A stretch of 20,816 nt of DNA from an uncultured Paracoccaceae bacterium (GCA_937952085.1 CALFYQ010000261.1:1-20816); one strand, 5' to 3'. Numbered from the stretch's first letter, positions 12,919 to 20,177 are shown. The notes: generated by a model not told the origin, from the sequence alone. Program-made: numbers and translations.

Positions 12919-13533
12919 ATGAAGCTCTTCTTCTCCGGGACCTCCCCCTATGCGCGCAAGGTGGCCGCGCTCCTGGCCCGGACCGGCCATGAAAGCGAGG
13001 TCGAGCGGATCGCCGCCGCGCCGACGCCGATGGTCCCCGACGCGGCGCTCGCCGCGGCCAACCCGCTCGGCAAGCTGCCCTGCCTCCTGCTCGATGACGG
13101 CTCCGCGCTCTTCGACAGCCGGAACATCACCCGCTATCTCGACGCGCGCTTCGCCGCCGGCCTCTATCCCGCCGGTGACGCGCTCTGGAAGACGCTGGCG
13201 CTCGAGGCGCTGGCCGATGGCGGGCTCGATGCGGCGCTCCTCTGCGTCTACGAGCACCGCCTTCGCGGAGAGGGCGGGCGTTCGGAGGAATGGCTCTCCG
13301 GCCAGCGCCTGAAGATCGCGCGCGCGCTTGACGCGCTCGAGGCGCACTGGCTGCCGCACCTCTCCGGCCCGCTCGACATGGGCGCGATCGGCGTCGGCTG
13401 CCTGCTTGGCTATCTCGACTTCCGTCTGGAGATGGGCGGATGGGCGGATTGGCGGAAAGGCCGCCCCGGCCTCGCCAAATGGGGCGAGCCGTTCCTTGCG
13501 CAGCCCTGGATGAAGGCGACGGCGCCCGCCTGA
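12919..13533 (+). CDS. Glutathione S-transferase family protein
   Basis: A 204-residue GST with a thioredoxin-like N-terminal domain: MKLFFSGTSPYARKVAALL with Ser9/Tyr11 near the thiol site, the cis-Pro54 motif NPLGKLPCLLLDDG (49-62) and the glutathione gamma-Glu contact Asp66-Ser67 (ALFDSRNITRYLD). An alpha-helical C-terminal domain follows (about 88-200), with a late IGVGCLLGYLDFRL helix. Such enzymes conjugate or reduce electrophiles with glutathione. GAGGAAA lies before the ATG. The gene is followed by two tandem hairpins. Family assignment is certain; class and substrate are not. Confidence 0.9.
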   Translation: MKLFFSGTSPYARKVAALLARTGHESEVERIAAAPTPMVPDAALAAANPLGKLPCLLLDDGSALFDSRNITRYLDARFAAGLYPAGDALWKTLALEALADGGLDAALLCVYEHRLRGEGGRSEEWLSGQRLKIARALDALEAHWLPHLSGPLDMGAIGVGCLLGYLDFRLEMGGWADWRKGRPGLAKWGEPFLAQPWMKATAPA

Positions 13534-13548
13534 TCGCCGCAGAAGAAA

Positions 13549-13611
13549 GGCGGCGCGCCGAACCCCCTCGACGCGCCGCCCCCGATCGCCCTGAAGCCCC
13601 GTCGGGCGATC
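13549..13611 (+). terminator. Two tandem perfect hairpins after the GST gene
   Basis: Stem 1 is GGCGGCGCG/CGCGCCGCC (13549-13557 and 13572-13580, 9 bp). Stem 2 is GATCGCCC/GGGCGATC (13584-13591 and 13604-13611, 8 bp). They start 16 bp after the GST stop and have no T-run. Tandem stems suggest transcription termination or 3'-end protection. Confidence 0.5.
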
Positions 13612-13982
13612 AAGCTCGCGCCGAAAGGGTAAGGGCGCAGGCGTTAACAGGGGCTTGGCGTCCGGACGATGGGGCGCGTCGCGGGGATCGCCCACAATCG
13701 CCGAGACTGGCGCGCGATCCCACGCGGCGCGCCGCCATTCGACTCGAACCGCACTGCGAAATCATCTGCAAGGCGCGCGAAGCAATCCCGGCGCGGGTCT
13801 CGGCGCGTCTGTTTTGCTCCAGCGCTCCGAGCGAAGGCCCCACGGGCAGCGACCACGCGATGCGGGAGCGCTCGACCGGAGCGATACGCGCGGAGTCCGC
13901 GCCGATCGGCGCGAGGCAAACGCATGCTCGCCCACGGCCCGCGCCGCGATGTCGGTGATTTCCTGGGCCCTGAAACGACGAA

Positions 13983-14008
13983 GACGGCGACGTTCACACG
14001 TCGCCGTC
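13983..14008. repeat. Perfect 10-bp hairpin
   Basis: GACGGCGACG and CGTCGCCGTC enclose the 6-nt loop TTCACA. It reads like a stable RNA stem-loop; on the minus strand it is followed by TTCGTCGTTT, so a leftward terminator is possible. Confidence 0.6.
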
Positions 14009-14038
14009 CCGTCCCGGTTCGCCGCCATCCGCCGGGCC

Positions 14039-14068
14039 GATCCAAGGGAAGCCCCTTTCCCTCGGATC
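14039..14068. repeat. Imperfect inverted repeat (hairpin)
   Basis: GATCCAAGGGAA (14039-14050) pairs with TTCCCTCGGATC (14057-14068) with one mismatch around a 6-nt loop. It lies 30 bp from the preceding hairpin. Confidence 0.5.
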
Positions 14069-14173
14069 CTGGCGCACACTTTGCCCCAACACGGCGAACA
14101 TCGCCAAAAGGTGCAAGCCGTGGCCCGGCTCTTAGCAGCACACTCTACGCCACCCCTCCACACGCGGCGGTCT

Positions 14174-14209
14174 GCCGATCCACCTTGTTTCCCCACGGGG
14201 TGGATCGGC
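14174..14209. repeat. Perfect 11-bp inverted repeat
   Basis: GCCGATCCACC (14174-14184) is the exact reverse complement of GGTGGATCGGC (14199-14209) around a 14-nt loop. It is the strongest stem of the gene-free island; no protein gene explains it. Confidence 0.6.
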
Positions 14210-14303
14210 TCCCATCCCCTGAGAGCCACATTACTCATTTCATTCGCGCCGAAAAGCGAAAACCGCTCGTGATCCTGCCGGTGAGGCCGGTTTTGCCCCA
14301 CGA

Positions 14304-14386
14304 ATGCATGAATGGCGAGATTGCAGGGCTATGAGTGGGCAGTTGCCGCATGAATGGAGACGGTTACATGCATGAATGGCGAGATT
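14304..14386. repeat. 19-bp direct repeat with ATGAATGG core
   Basis: ATGCATGAATGGCGAGATT occurs at 14304-14322 and, identically, at 14368-14386 (64-bp period). A partial copy GCATGAATGGAGA lies between them (14348-14360) and an inverted ATGAATGG core at 14438-14431. The spacing is irregular and the copies too few for CRISPR. Confidence 0.75.
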
Positions 14387-14820
14387 TTTGGCGGATACCT
14401 CGGAGATCGATCCGAATCGCACCGTTAGATCCATTCATTGGAGAAGCGCCATCGATGATCGTAAACCGAAAATCTCTCCCATTCGCTGCGCGCGATTCGA
14501 TTTCGTGAGGGCGGCTGACGGATTCCGGTCGCGATTCGCGATTCCGAGCGTCGCGAACGGAGCAAGTCCCTCGCCTTTGCGCGCCAAACCGGATTCCCGG
14601 GATCGAGGAGCAGCGTGACGCGCCATCCGACGGGCCTGCGGCCAGGATCGGCAGAGCGCGAAGGTCGAAGGGCAGGCAGAAGACGGCCCCCGTCGAGGCG
14701 CAAGTCGGGCGGTTGGCGCGGCGGCGGCCTCGCCTCAGACCGCGTTCGCACGTTCGTCGCCGGCGCGCGTCGCGCCTTGCGAAGGATGGTCGCGCGCGCC
14801 CGCCTCGCCGAGCGCGTCGG

Positions 14821-15210
14821 TCAGATCGGCGGCGGCGCCGCGGCGATGGTCACCCCGGCCGCGGCGGCGGAGGAGCGGAGCGTGACGAGCAGCCCGCGGT
14901 CGAACCGGCCGCTTGGCGAAGCGCCGACCTGCGCTTCAAAGGCCTGAGCGGCCGCACGGCTCTTCGGCCCGACGACGCCATCCGCCTCGCCAGAATAGAA
15001 TCCGAGCCGGCCGAGGAGCGCCTGCGCTTCGCGCACTTCGTTGCGGTTGAGCGGCGCCGGGTCCGTGGAGAGGCCCGCAGCCGGTGCGGGCCGGGCCGCC
15101 GGGGCCGGCTCCGCCGATCCGGAGACCCGCGCCGTCTCCGGTGCGGCGCAGGATGCGATGAAGGCGGCCGCGCCAAGGGCGAATCCGATCCGGATCTGGG
15201 CTCGTCTCAT
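14821..15210 (-). CDS. Lipoprotein with peptidoglycan-binding domain
   Basis: A 129-residue protein with a lipoprotein signal peptide: MRRAQIRIGFALGAAAFIAS then Cys21 in a lipobox-like FIASC. An Ala/Pro-rich linker (about 24-53) leads to a peptidoglycan-binding (PG_binding_1-like) helical repeat at about 54-105 with LNRNEVREAQALLGRLGFYSGEADG and GPKSRAAAQAFEAQVG. It is therefore probably anchored in the membrane by lipid while touching the cell wall. AGGAGA lies before the ATG at 15210. It diverges from the secreted FecR-like gene and its neighbours form an envelope signalling locus. No catalytic domain is attached. Confidence 0.85.
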   Translation of the reverse strand: MRRAQIRIGFALGAAAFIASCAAPETARVSGSAEPAPAARPAPAAGLSTDPAPLNRNEVREAQALLGRLGFYSGEADGVVGPKSRAAAQAFEAQVGASPSGRFDRGLLVTLRSSAAAAGVTIAAAPPPI

Positions 15211-15237
15211 CCGCGGGTCTCCTGAAGTCGCCGGCGC

Positions 15238-15266
15238 AGAATCGCGCGACTGGCGCGGGCGCGCAA
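15238..15266 (-). promoter_or_regulatory. Candidate lipoprotein promoter
   Basis: On the minus strand TTGCGC (15266-15261) and GATTCT (15243-15238) are 17 bp apart, giving a leader of about 20 nt before the ATG. Confidence 0.35.
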
Positions 15267-15290
15267 CCCGCGATGCGGGACTTCCGTCAC

Positions 15291-15320
15291 TTGCCCGCCA
15301 TGACGGGGCTGCGCTAGCGT
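15291..15320 (+). promoter_or_regulatory. Candidate promoter of the FecR-like/cyclase operon
   Basis: TTGCCC (15291-15296) and TAGCGT (15315-15320) are 18 bp apart. The leader would carry GGGAGGAG before the GTG at 15351. The lipoprotein promoter lies back-to-back about 25 bp away. Confidence 0.35.
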
Positions 15321-15350
15321 TTCCGTGACGCATGTCCTTGGGAGGAGCCG

Positions 15351-15968
15351 GTGACGACGTCATCGCCCATCATCGCGGCCGCCCTCGCCGCCGCGCTTCT
15401 CGCGCCCGCCGCCGCCGTCGCGGATGCGGCGGCGCTGATCGTGGATGCTCAGGGCGTCGTCGCGCCGCCGGCCCTGCCGCTCACCGAAGCCGAGCTCGGC
15501 GTCACGTTCGACCTTGGTGCCGACGGCGAAATCATCCTGATCCACTACGCCAGCTGCAAGGAAAGCCACTTCCGGGGCGGTGAGGTCGAGGTCGGCCCGC
15601 TCGCCGCGAAGAGCTCCGGCGAGACGGTGTCGGAAACCGAGGTGGAATGCCCGCGCAAGGTCGCCTTCGCCGAGGCGGCCAACGCCTCGGCCTCGGTCGT
15701 CCTCCGTGGCGGCGAGAACCGCACGGTGATCGGGCCGCGGCCGCTCTTCGTCCTTCTCGGCGGCGCCGCCGCGACGATCGAGGTCCGGCGCGGCGGCGCC
15801 CTTGTCGGCGCGATGGACGTCCGCGGCGGCATGGCGCGCTGGCCGTCCGGGCTTCCCGCGCTCGCGCCGGGGGCGGATTACGAAATCACGCTCATCGCCG
15901 GCGGCGTTTCGCGCGCGGCCCCGGCCGCCGTCGCCAACGGCGCGGGCGTCACCATCGTCCAGCCCTGA
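15351..15968 (+). CDS. Secreted FecR-like hypothetical protein
   Basis: A 205-residue exported protein: GTG start after GGGAGGAG, then a hydrophobic signal peptide (about 5-25, cleavage near AVADA). The mature part is beta-rich; TFDLGADGEIILIHYASCKESHFRGGEVEVG (begins at residue 52) resembles FecR-type beta-sandwich repeats that often sit beside CHASE2 cyclases, though this link is from memory of similar neighbourhoods. Two cysteines (Cys69, Cys100) could form a disulfide. The C-terminus has another possible beta-domain (RPLFVLLGGAAATIEVRRGG, then ALAPGADYEITLIAGG). It ends 11 bp before the cyclase ATG, so co-transcription is very likely. It is a candidate periplasmic partner of the cyclase sensor domain. 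Confidence 0.75.
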   Translation: MTTSSPIIAAALAAALLAPAAAVADAAALIVDAQGVVAPPALPLTEAELGVTFDLGADGEIILIHYASCKESHFRGGEVEVGPLAAKSSGETVSETEVECPRKVAFAEAANASASVVLRGGENRTVIGPRPLFVLLGGAAATIEVRRGGALVGAMDVRGGMARWPSGLPALAPGADYEITLIAGGVSRAAPAAVANGAGVTIVQP

Positions 15969-15979
15969 CCGGCGCGCGA

Positions 15980-18031
15980 ATGCGCGCCCGTCCGCTCCTG
16001 ATGGCCGCGACCGTCGCGGCCGCGATGGCGATCAGCGCCGCCGGCGCCGCCTTCATCCCCCGCACCGCGGTCGATGGCGCCGCCATCGACGCCGCCGCCG
16101 CGCTCCGCACCTTCCTCTCGCCCGCGCCGGAGCGCCGATCGGCCGCCGCACTGATCCTGCTCGACGAGAAGAGCCTCGCCTCGGAGCGGCTCGCCGGCAC
16201 GCCGCGGGCGCTGATGGCGCCTGTCTGGGCCGAGACGGCCGAGCTTGCCCTCGCCTCGGGCGCCCGCTCCATCGGCTACGATTTCGTCTTCGCCTTCGAC
16301 GCGGCGGACCTGAAGATCGGCGGCGAGACGCCCCTCGCCCGCTATGACGACGATTTCCTGCGACTGCTAAGGAAGGAAGGCCGAGCCGGCCGGCTTGTGA
16401 TCGGCCGGAGCGCCGCGCTGCCGGCCCGCCCGCGATTCGCGCTGATGGCCGGGCCGAAAGGGCAGGGCAACGTCGAGATCGAGGCGGATCCGGACGGCGT
16501 GGTCCGCCGCATCCGCGATGCCTTCCGCACCAGCGATGGCGGGCTGTCGCCAACGCTGCTCGGCTCGCTCACCGGGCGCGCCGAGGGCGAGGAGGTCTCG
16601 ATCATCCCGCCCGCGCCGCTCGACGCGCTGCCCGCCATCGGCCTTTCCGACCTGCTCGACTGCCGGGACGCGGGCGGCGCCGGGCTCGAAGATTTCTTCC
16701 GGGGCCGGGTGATCCTCGTCGGCGGCGCCCTGCCGGGGGAGGACCGGTTCCGCACGGCGGACCGGTTCATGGGGCCCGCTTCCCCGCCCGTCGGCCCTTG
16801 CGGCGCGGCGGCGCCCGTGACGCGCGGGCAGGGCGGGGACATTCCGGGCGTCTATCTCCACGCTGCGGCGGCGGATGCGCGAATTTCGGGCTGGGCGCCC
16901 GCGCCGGCGCCGAAGGCGCTGATCGGCGCGGTGGCAGCGATCGCGGCGGCGCTCGCGGCGCTCGCCGGGCTCTTCTTCGCGCCGGGTTGGGCGGCGGGCG
17001 CGGCCATCGCGATCGCCCTGGCAGGGATCGCCGGCTCGGCGGCGGCGCTCGAGATCGGCATGCAGGCGCCGGCGGCGCGGCCCGGCGGATCCGCCGCGCT
17101 CGGCTTCGCCTTCGGCTGGGCGACGCGGCTCCTCATGCTCGACCGGCGGACGCGGGCGCTCCGCGCAAGCTTCTCCCGCTATCTCGCCCCGGCGCTGGTC
17201 GACCGGATCGTGGCGCAGGACCGGCCCCCCGACCTCGCCGGCGAGACCCGCGAAGTGGCGATCATGTTCGCGGACCTTTCGGGCTTCACCGCCCTCACCG
17301 AGCGCGCCCGCGTCGCCGGGGAGGAGAAGCTCCTGACCGCCACGCTCAACGCCTATCTCGCCATCATCACCGGCGAGGTGGAGCGGACCGGCGGCTATGT
17401 CGACAAGTTCATCGGCGATGCGGTGATGGCGATCTGGGGCGCGCCGACCGAGCGCGCCGCGCCCGGCCTCGACGCGGTGCGCGCGGCGGCTTCGATCCGC
17501 GACGCGGTGGCGGCGCGGGCGGCGGAGGACCGGGCCCGCGGCCTGCCGAATTTCGCGGTGAAGGTCGGCGTCCATTGCGGCCCGGCCATCGTCGGCAATG
17601 TCGGGACCGAGACGCGGATGAACTACACCGCCATCGGCGACACGGTGAACATCGCCGCGCGGCTCGAAGGGCTCTCGGCCGGCTTCGGCTCGCGCATCGC
17701 GCTCGGCGAGCCGGCGGCGAGGGCGGCGGCCGCGGAGTTCGCGATGCTGGAGATCGCCTCGATCCGGGTGAAGGGGAAGAGCGAGCCGGTCGGCGTCTTC
17801 GCGCCGTTCCCGCGCAGGGCCGAGGCCGGGTTCGGGCCCTACGCCGCGGCGCTTTCGCTCTATCGCGCCGGGCGGTTCGCCGAGGCGGAGGCGGCGTTCC
17901 GGTCGGTCGCCGCCGCTGGCGGGCCGGAGGCCGCGATCGCCGAGGCGATGGCGGGGCACGCGGCGGACGCCGCCGTCGGCCCGCCGCCGGAACCCGGATG
18001 GGACGGCGCCGTCACGATGCGGACGAAATGA
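15980..18031 (+). CDS. CHASE2-domain class III adenylate cyclase
   Basis: A 683-residue membrane receptor cyclase. A hydrophobic N-terminal segment (8-26) leads to a periplasmic CHASE2 sensor (about 30-305: ILLDEKSL, ARSIGYDFVF, FRGRVILVGG, IPGVYLHAAAADA). Hydrophobic helices follow (about 313-334, 337-357, 369-386), then the cyclase domain (about 424-600). Metal aspartates are Asp432 (FADLSGFT) and Asp480 (KFIGDAVMAIWG), with Lys476 for adenine recognition. In MNYTAIGDTVNIAARLE, Thr550 takes the place of the usual Asp, as in class IIIb bicarbonate-responsive cyclases, while Asn557 and Arg561 complete the site. A short TPR-like tail (618-660) follows. The start at 15980 gives the signal anchor; its ribosome site is weak, so it may be coupled to the gene upstream. 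Confidence 0.93.
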   Translation: MRARPLLMAATVAAAMAISAAGAAFIPRTAVDGAAIDAAAALRTFLSPAPERRSAAALILLDEKSLASERLAGTPRALMAPVWAETAELALASGARSIGYDFVFAFDAADLKIGGETPLARYDDDFLRLLRKEGRAGRLVIGRSAALPARPRFALMAGPKGQGNVEIEADPDGVVRRIRDAFRTSDGGLSPTLLGSLTGRAEGEEVSIIPPAPLDALPAIGLSDLLDCRDAGGAGLEDFFRGRVILVGGALPGEDRFRTADRFMGPASPPVGPCGAAAPVTRGQGGDIPGVYLHAAAADARISGWAPAPAPKALIGAVAAIAAALAALAGLFFAPGWAAGAAIAIALAGIAGSAAALEIGMQAPAARPGGSAALGFAFGWATRLLMLDRRTRALRASFSRYLAPALVDRIVAQDRPPDLAGETREVAIMFADLSGFTALTERARVAGEEKLLTATLNAYLAIITGEVERTGGYVDKFIGDAVMAIWGAPTERAAPGLDAVRAAASIRDAVAARAAEDRARGLPNFAVKVGVHCGPAIVGNVGTETRMNYTAIGDTVNIAARLEGLSAGFGSRIALGEPAARAAAAEFAMLEIASIRVKGKSEPVGVFAPFPRRAEAGFGPYAAALSLYRAGRFAEAEAAFRSVAAAGGPEAAIAEAMAGHAADAAVGPPPEPGWDGAVTMRTK

Positions 18032-18034
18032 GCC

Positions 18035-19597
18035 TCAGCGCGTGGTGAAGATCGGCGTCACGCCGATCCGCCGCCCGCCTTGCGCCGAAAGCGCCTTGAG
18101 CCGCGCGACGAAGGCTTCGGCGTCGACCCCGGCGCCTTTCGCCAGCCAGTCCTGCAATTCCGTCTCCGGCGCATCGGAGAGAACGCCGACGACATTGTCG
18201 GCGCCCACCGGCTCCGTCACCGGCGCCGCGCCGATCCGGTAGGGGCCGCCACCGGGGTGCACGAGATCCCGCCCCGCGGCGCGATCCGCGGGCGCGGGGA
18301 AGAGGAACTGCACCTCGCCGGTCGAGGCGATGTTGACGACGGTGAGATAGGCCGGCGCCGTCTCCGGCCGGGAGATCGAGACGGCGATGCGCTCGCCGAC
18401 CCGGTGCCGGCCGTCGCCCGGTTCGAGCTGAAGCTCGGCGTGGCGCCGATCCTGCCAGAGCGTCAGGCTCCGCGCCGCGCGCCAGGCGGAGAGCGCCGCC
18501 AGAAGCTCGGCCGGCCGCCGCGCCTCGGCGACGAGATCGGCCGTCGCGGCGTCGATCAACTCGCCCCCCGCCCGGTCCCAGACCAGATCGGCCTCTTCGA
18601 GATCCGCCGCCCATTCCACCTGGCCGCCAAGATCGGGCGGCGGCGCGACGCCGAGCACGTGAACCCGCGCCGCCGCGTGGTGGGGCGCCGGCGGCGGCGG
18701 CGGCGGCGATTCCGCCAGCGCCGAGGGCGGCACGATCGAGGCTTCGGGCGCGATGGCGGTGGACCGGAAATTCACCGAGGGCGTCTGCCGCGCGGCGGAA
18801 AGCGCGCGCGCCTGCGCCCGCACATAGGTGCTGAACTCGGAAAGCTTCATGCCCGGCCCGCCGAACCCGGCCGCGCCTTCGAGGGCGCGCGCCACGGTCC
18901 AGCTCACCGCGCCGCGCGGCGCGCCGTCGATCTCCACCTCGGGGATCTGCTCCTCATCCCGCGCCGCGGCGACGAAGACGACATTGTCCGCCCCGGCGAG
19001 GTCGAGCCCGCGGGTCGACGCGTCCGGCTTCGGCAGCGGATCGTCGGTGAGGCGGCCGATCCCGGCGAAGCGGGTGCGAAGCGTCTTGCCGCGGCGGTCG
19101 CCGGCGCGGGTCATCGTGCCGCTGTGGCAGCTATCGACCACGATCAGCGTGCGCGCCGCCGGGTTCACCTTGGCGAGGAGGGCGCCGATCTCGTTGTCGC
19201 GAAGCCGTTCGCCCGCCTCCGGGCCGGAGGGCGCGAAGCCGGCGAAGACGATGGTCTCGTCGAGCCCGTCCGCCTCGTCGCCGGGGATCGCCTCCGGCTC
19301 CTGCATGCCGTGGCCGGCATAGGTGAAGACGAACATGTCGCCGGGCCCGGCCTTCGCCGCCTGCCGCTCGAACGCGGCGATCACGGCGGCGCGGGTCGCG
19401 GCGGCGTCGGTCAGAAGCTCCACCTCGGCGCCAAGCCGGGTCAGCGCCCCGGCGAGATCCCGCGCGTCGTTCGTCGCGCCGCCGAGCGGCTTCAGGTGCC
19501 GATAGGCGTCGACGCCGACCACGACGGCATGGATCTCGGCGTGTAGCGGCGCCGCCGAGAGGGCGAGCCCGGCGGCGAGGATCAGGGCGCGGCGCAT
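18035..19597 (-). CDS. Secreted caspase-like (C14) protein with DUF4384-like C-terminus
   Basis: A 520-residue exported protein: signal peptide MRRALILAAGLALSAAPLHA (cleavage after Ala20), then a caspase/metacaspase fold with the catalytic His96 (YAGHGMQ) and Cys157 (VDSCHSGT), plus an early GATNDARDLAGAL helix (40-52) typical of C14 peptidases. A Pro-rich linker with PPPPPP (about residues 313-318) separates this from a C-terminal region with HRVGERIAVSISRPETAPAYLTVVN, typical of DUF4384. Both catalytic residues are present, so proteolysis is plausible. It converges on the cyclase with only 3 bp between stops. The start at 19597 gives a clean signal peptide; no Shine-Dalgarno precedes it and a promoter lies immediately upstream, so the mRNA may be leaderless. 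Confidence 0.92.
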   Translation of the reverse strand: MRRALILAAGLALSAAPLHAEIHAVVVGVDAYRHLKPLGGATNDARDLAGALTRLGAEVELLTDAAATRAAVIAAFERQAAKAGPGDMFVFTYAGHGMQEPEAIPGDEADGLDETIVFAGFAPSGPEAGERLRDNEIGALLAKVNPAARTLIVVDSCHSGTMTRAGDRRGKTLRTRFAGIGRLTDDPLPKPDASTRGLDLAGADNVVFVAAARDEEQIPEVEIDGAPRGAVSWTVARALEGAAGFGGPGMKLSEFSTYVRAQARALSAARQTPSVNFRSTAIAPEASIVPPSALAESPPPPPPAPHHAAARVHVLGVAPPPDLGGQVEWAADLEEADLVWDRAGGELIDAATADLVAEARRPAELLAALSAWRAARSLTLWQDRRHAELQLEPGDGRHRVGERIAVSISRPETAPAYLTVVNIASTGEVQFLFPAPADRAAGRDLVHPGGGPYRIGAAPVTEPVGADNVVGVLSDAPETELQDWLAKGAGVDAEAFVARLKALSAQGGRRIGVTPIFTTR

Positions 19598-19603
19598 GCA
19601 AGG

Positions 19604-19632
19604 AAGATGGTCGCGCCGCGCCCGGGCGCCAA
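19604..19632 (-). promoter_or_regulatory. Candidate promoter, leaderless caspase mRNA
   Basis: On the minus strand TTGGCG (19632-19627) and CATCTT (19609-19604) are exactly 17 bp apart. Six bases separate the -10 from the ATG at 19597, so transcription should begin at or next to the start codon. Confidence 0.45.
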
Positions 19633-19641
19633 GGCGAAACC

Positions 19642-20082
19642 TCACATCCCGTTCGGGCGGCGGACCCGGCAGATGAAGCAGTTGTTCGCCGCCGAGCGGA
19701 GATCGACATAGGCCGTCGCAGGGTCGGCCAGCAGCGTCTCGCAATAGTCGGGGATCTCGGGAACCGGCGTCACCCGGCCAAAGCCGTAGCGGATGCGGTC
19801 GTCATGCCCATAGGCCTTCACGAGGAACTCCTTCCGCCGCGCCACGACGGGCGGCGGCGTCTCCGAGGGCGCCGCCGGCGCGCAGTCCGCGCAAAGGAAG
19901 ATCGGCCCTGTTTCCGCATAGGGCTGGAGCGTCGGAAACGGCCGGTGCGCGACGATCAGCATCGCGGCGCCGGCCGGAATGTCCTTCAGGCAATGGCGGC
20001 AGGGATTGCCGGCGCCGTCCGAAACGGTCCGCTCCGCCGGGGCGCCGTAGCTGTCCGGCCCGCCGGCGCGGAGCGCCGTCAC
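19642..20082 (-). CDS. DUF1203 family protein
   Basis: A DUF1203 protein: CRHCLKDIPAGAAMLIVAHRPFPTLQPYAETGPIFLCADC (begins about residue 28) is the family core, followed by FLVKAYGHDDRIRYGFGRV and the final YVDLRSAANNCFICRVRR. Cysteines at the CRHC, CADC and CFIC positions suggest metal or disulfide chemistry, but no activity is known for the family. The GTG at 20082 is the only standard start codon, giving 146 residues, but the family's N-terminal strand appears to continue upstream (SIEFHALDAATV), with ACG at 20118 the likely true start (158 residues). The gene lies 44 bp upstream of the caspase ATG on the same strand, with a promoter-like pair between them. Confidence 0.85.
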   Translation of the reverse strand: MTALRAGGPDSYGAPAERTVSDGAGNPCRHCLKDIPAGAAMLIVAHRPFPTLQPYAETGPIFLCADCAPAAPSETPPPVVARRKEFLVKAYGHDDRIRYGFGRVTPVPEIPDYCETLLADPATAYVDLRSAANNCFICRVRRPNGM

Positions 20083-20126
20083 CGTCGCCGCGTCGAGCGC
20101 GTGGAATTCGATGCTCGTGTCCGTCT

Positions 20127-20148
20127 CCGTCTCCGTTGATGGAGACGG
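20127..20148 (-). promoter_or_regulatory. Hairpin that could mask the DUF1203 ribosome site
   Basis: CCGTCTCC (20127-20134) and GGAGACGG (20141-20148) form a perfect 8-bp stem around GTTGAT. In the leftward mRNA the distal arm reads GGAGACGG, immediately followed by a second partial GGAGACGG and the ACG/AGC/ATC codons. The stem could hide one of two tandem Shine-Dalgarno-like sites. Functional role is inferred. Confidence 0.35.
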
Positions 20149-20153
20149 GAATA

Positions 20154-20177
20154 GCGGCGCGCCTGAACGCGCGCCGC
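20154..20177 (-). terminator. Terminator-like hairpin after the VPLPA-CTERM gene
   Basis: GCGGCGCGC (20154-20162) and GCGCGCCGC (20169-20177) form a perfect 9-bp stem with a 6-nt loop, starting 13 bp past the VPLPA-CTERM stop. No long T-run follows. Confidence 0.55.

Larger units (their letters stand above)
13534..14820. other. 1.29-kb gene-free island rich in inverted and direct repeats
   Basis: Open frames exist here on both strands, but they overlap heavily, are dominated by Arg/Ser/Pro/Cys and lack ribosome sites or known motifs, so no gene is called. Composition shifts toward A+T between about 14230 and 14560, unlike the flanks. The region contains perfect inverted repeats of 8 to 11 bp, a further imperfect one, a 19-bp direct repeat with additional ATGAATGG copies, and a CGCGATT tandem near 14530-14545. 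It could be a decayed gene, a structured non-coding RNA locus or a remnant of a mobile element. No transposase, terminal repeat pair or target duplication is seen. Confidence 0.55.

Noticed and set aside
13738..13760. tRNA-like T-arm GGTTCGAGTCG on the minus strand
   Set aside because: No acceptor, D-arm or anticodon stem can be built around it. A second GGTTCGAGG near 10160 also fails T-stem pairing.
14219..14224. CTGAGA, the TPP riboswitch signature
   Set aside because: None of the other conserved thi-box segments is present and no thiamine gene follows.
13762..14301. Minus-strand frame of 179 codons in the gene-free island (also plus frames of 205 and 221 codons)
   Set aside because: Composition is dominated by Arg, Ser, Cys and Trp, no ribosome site fits, and overlapping frames are equally open. 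A decayed gene cannot be excluded.
14304..14438. CRISPR-like repeat cluster
   Set aside because: Only two full copies, one partial and one inverted, with unequal spacing and no cas genes.
13534..14820. Insertion sequence or genomic island
   Set aside because: No transposase or integrase fragment, matching terminal repeats or target duplication could be seen.
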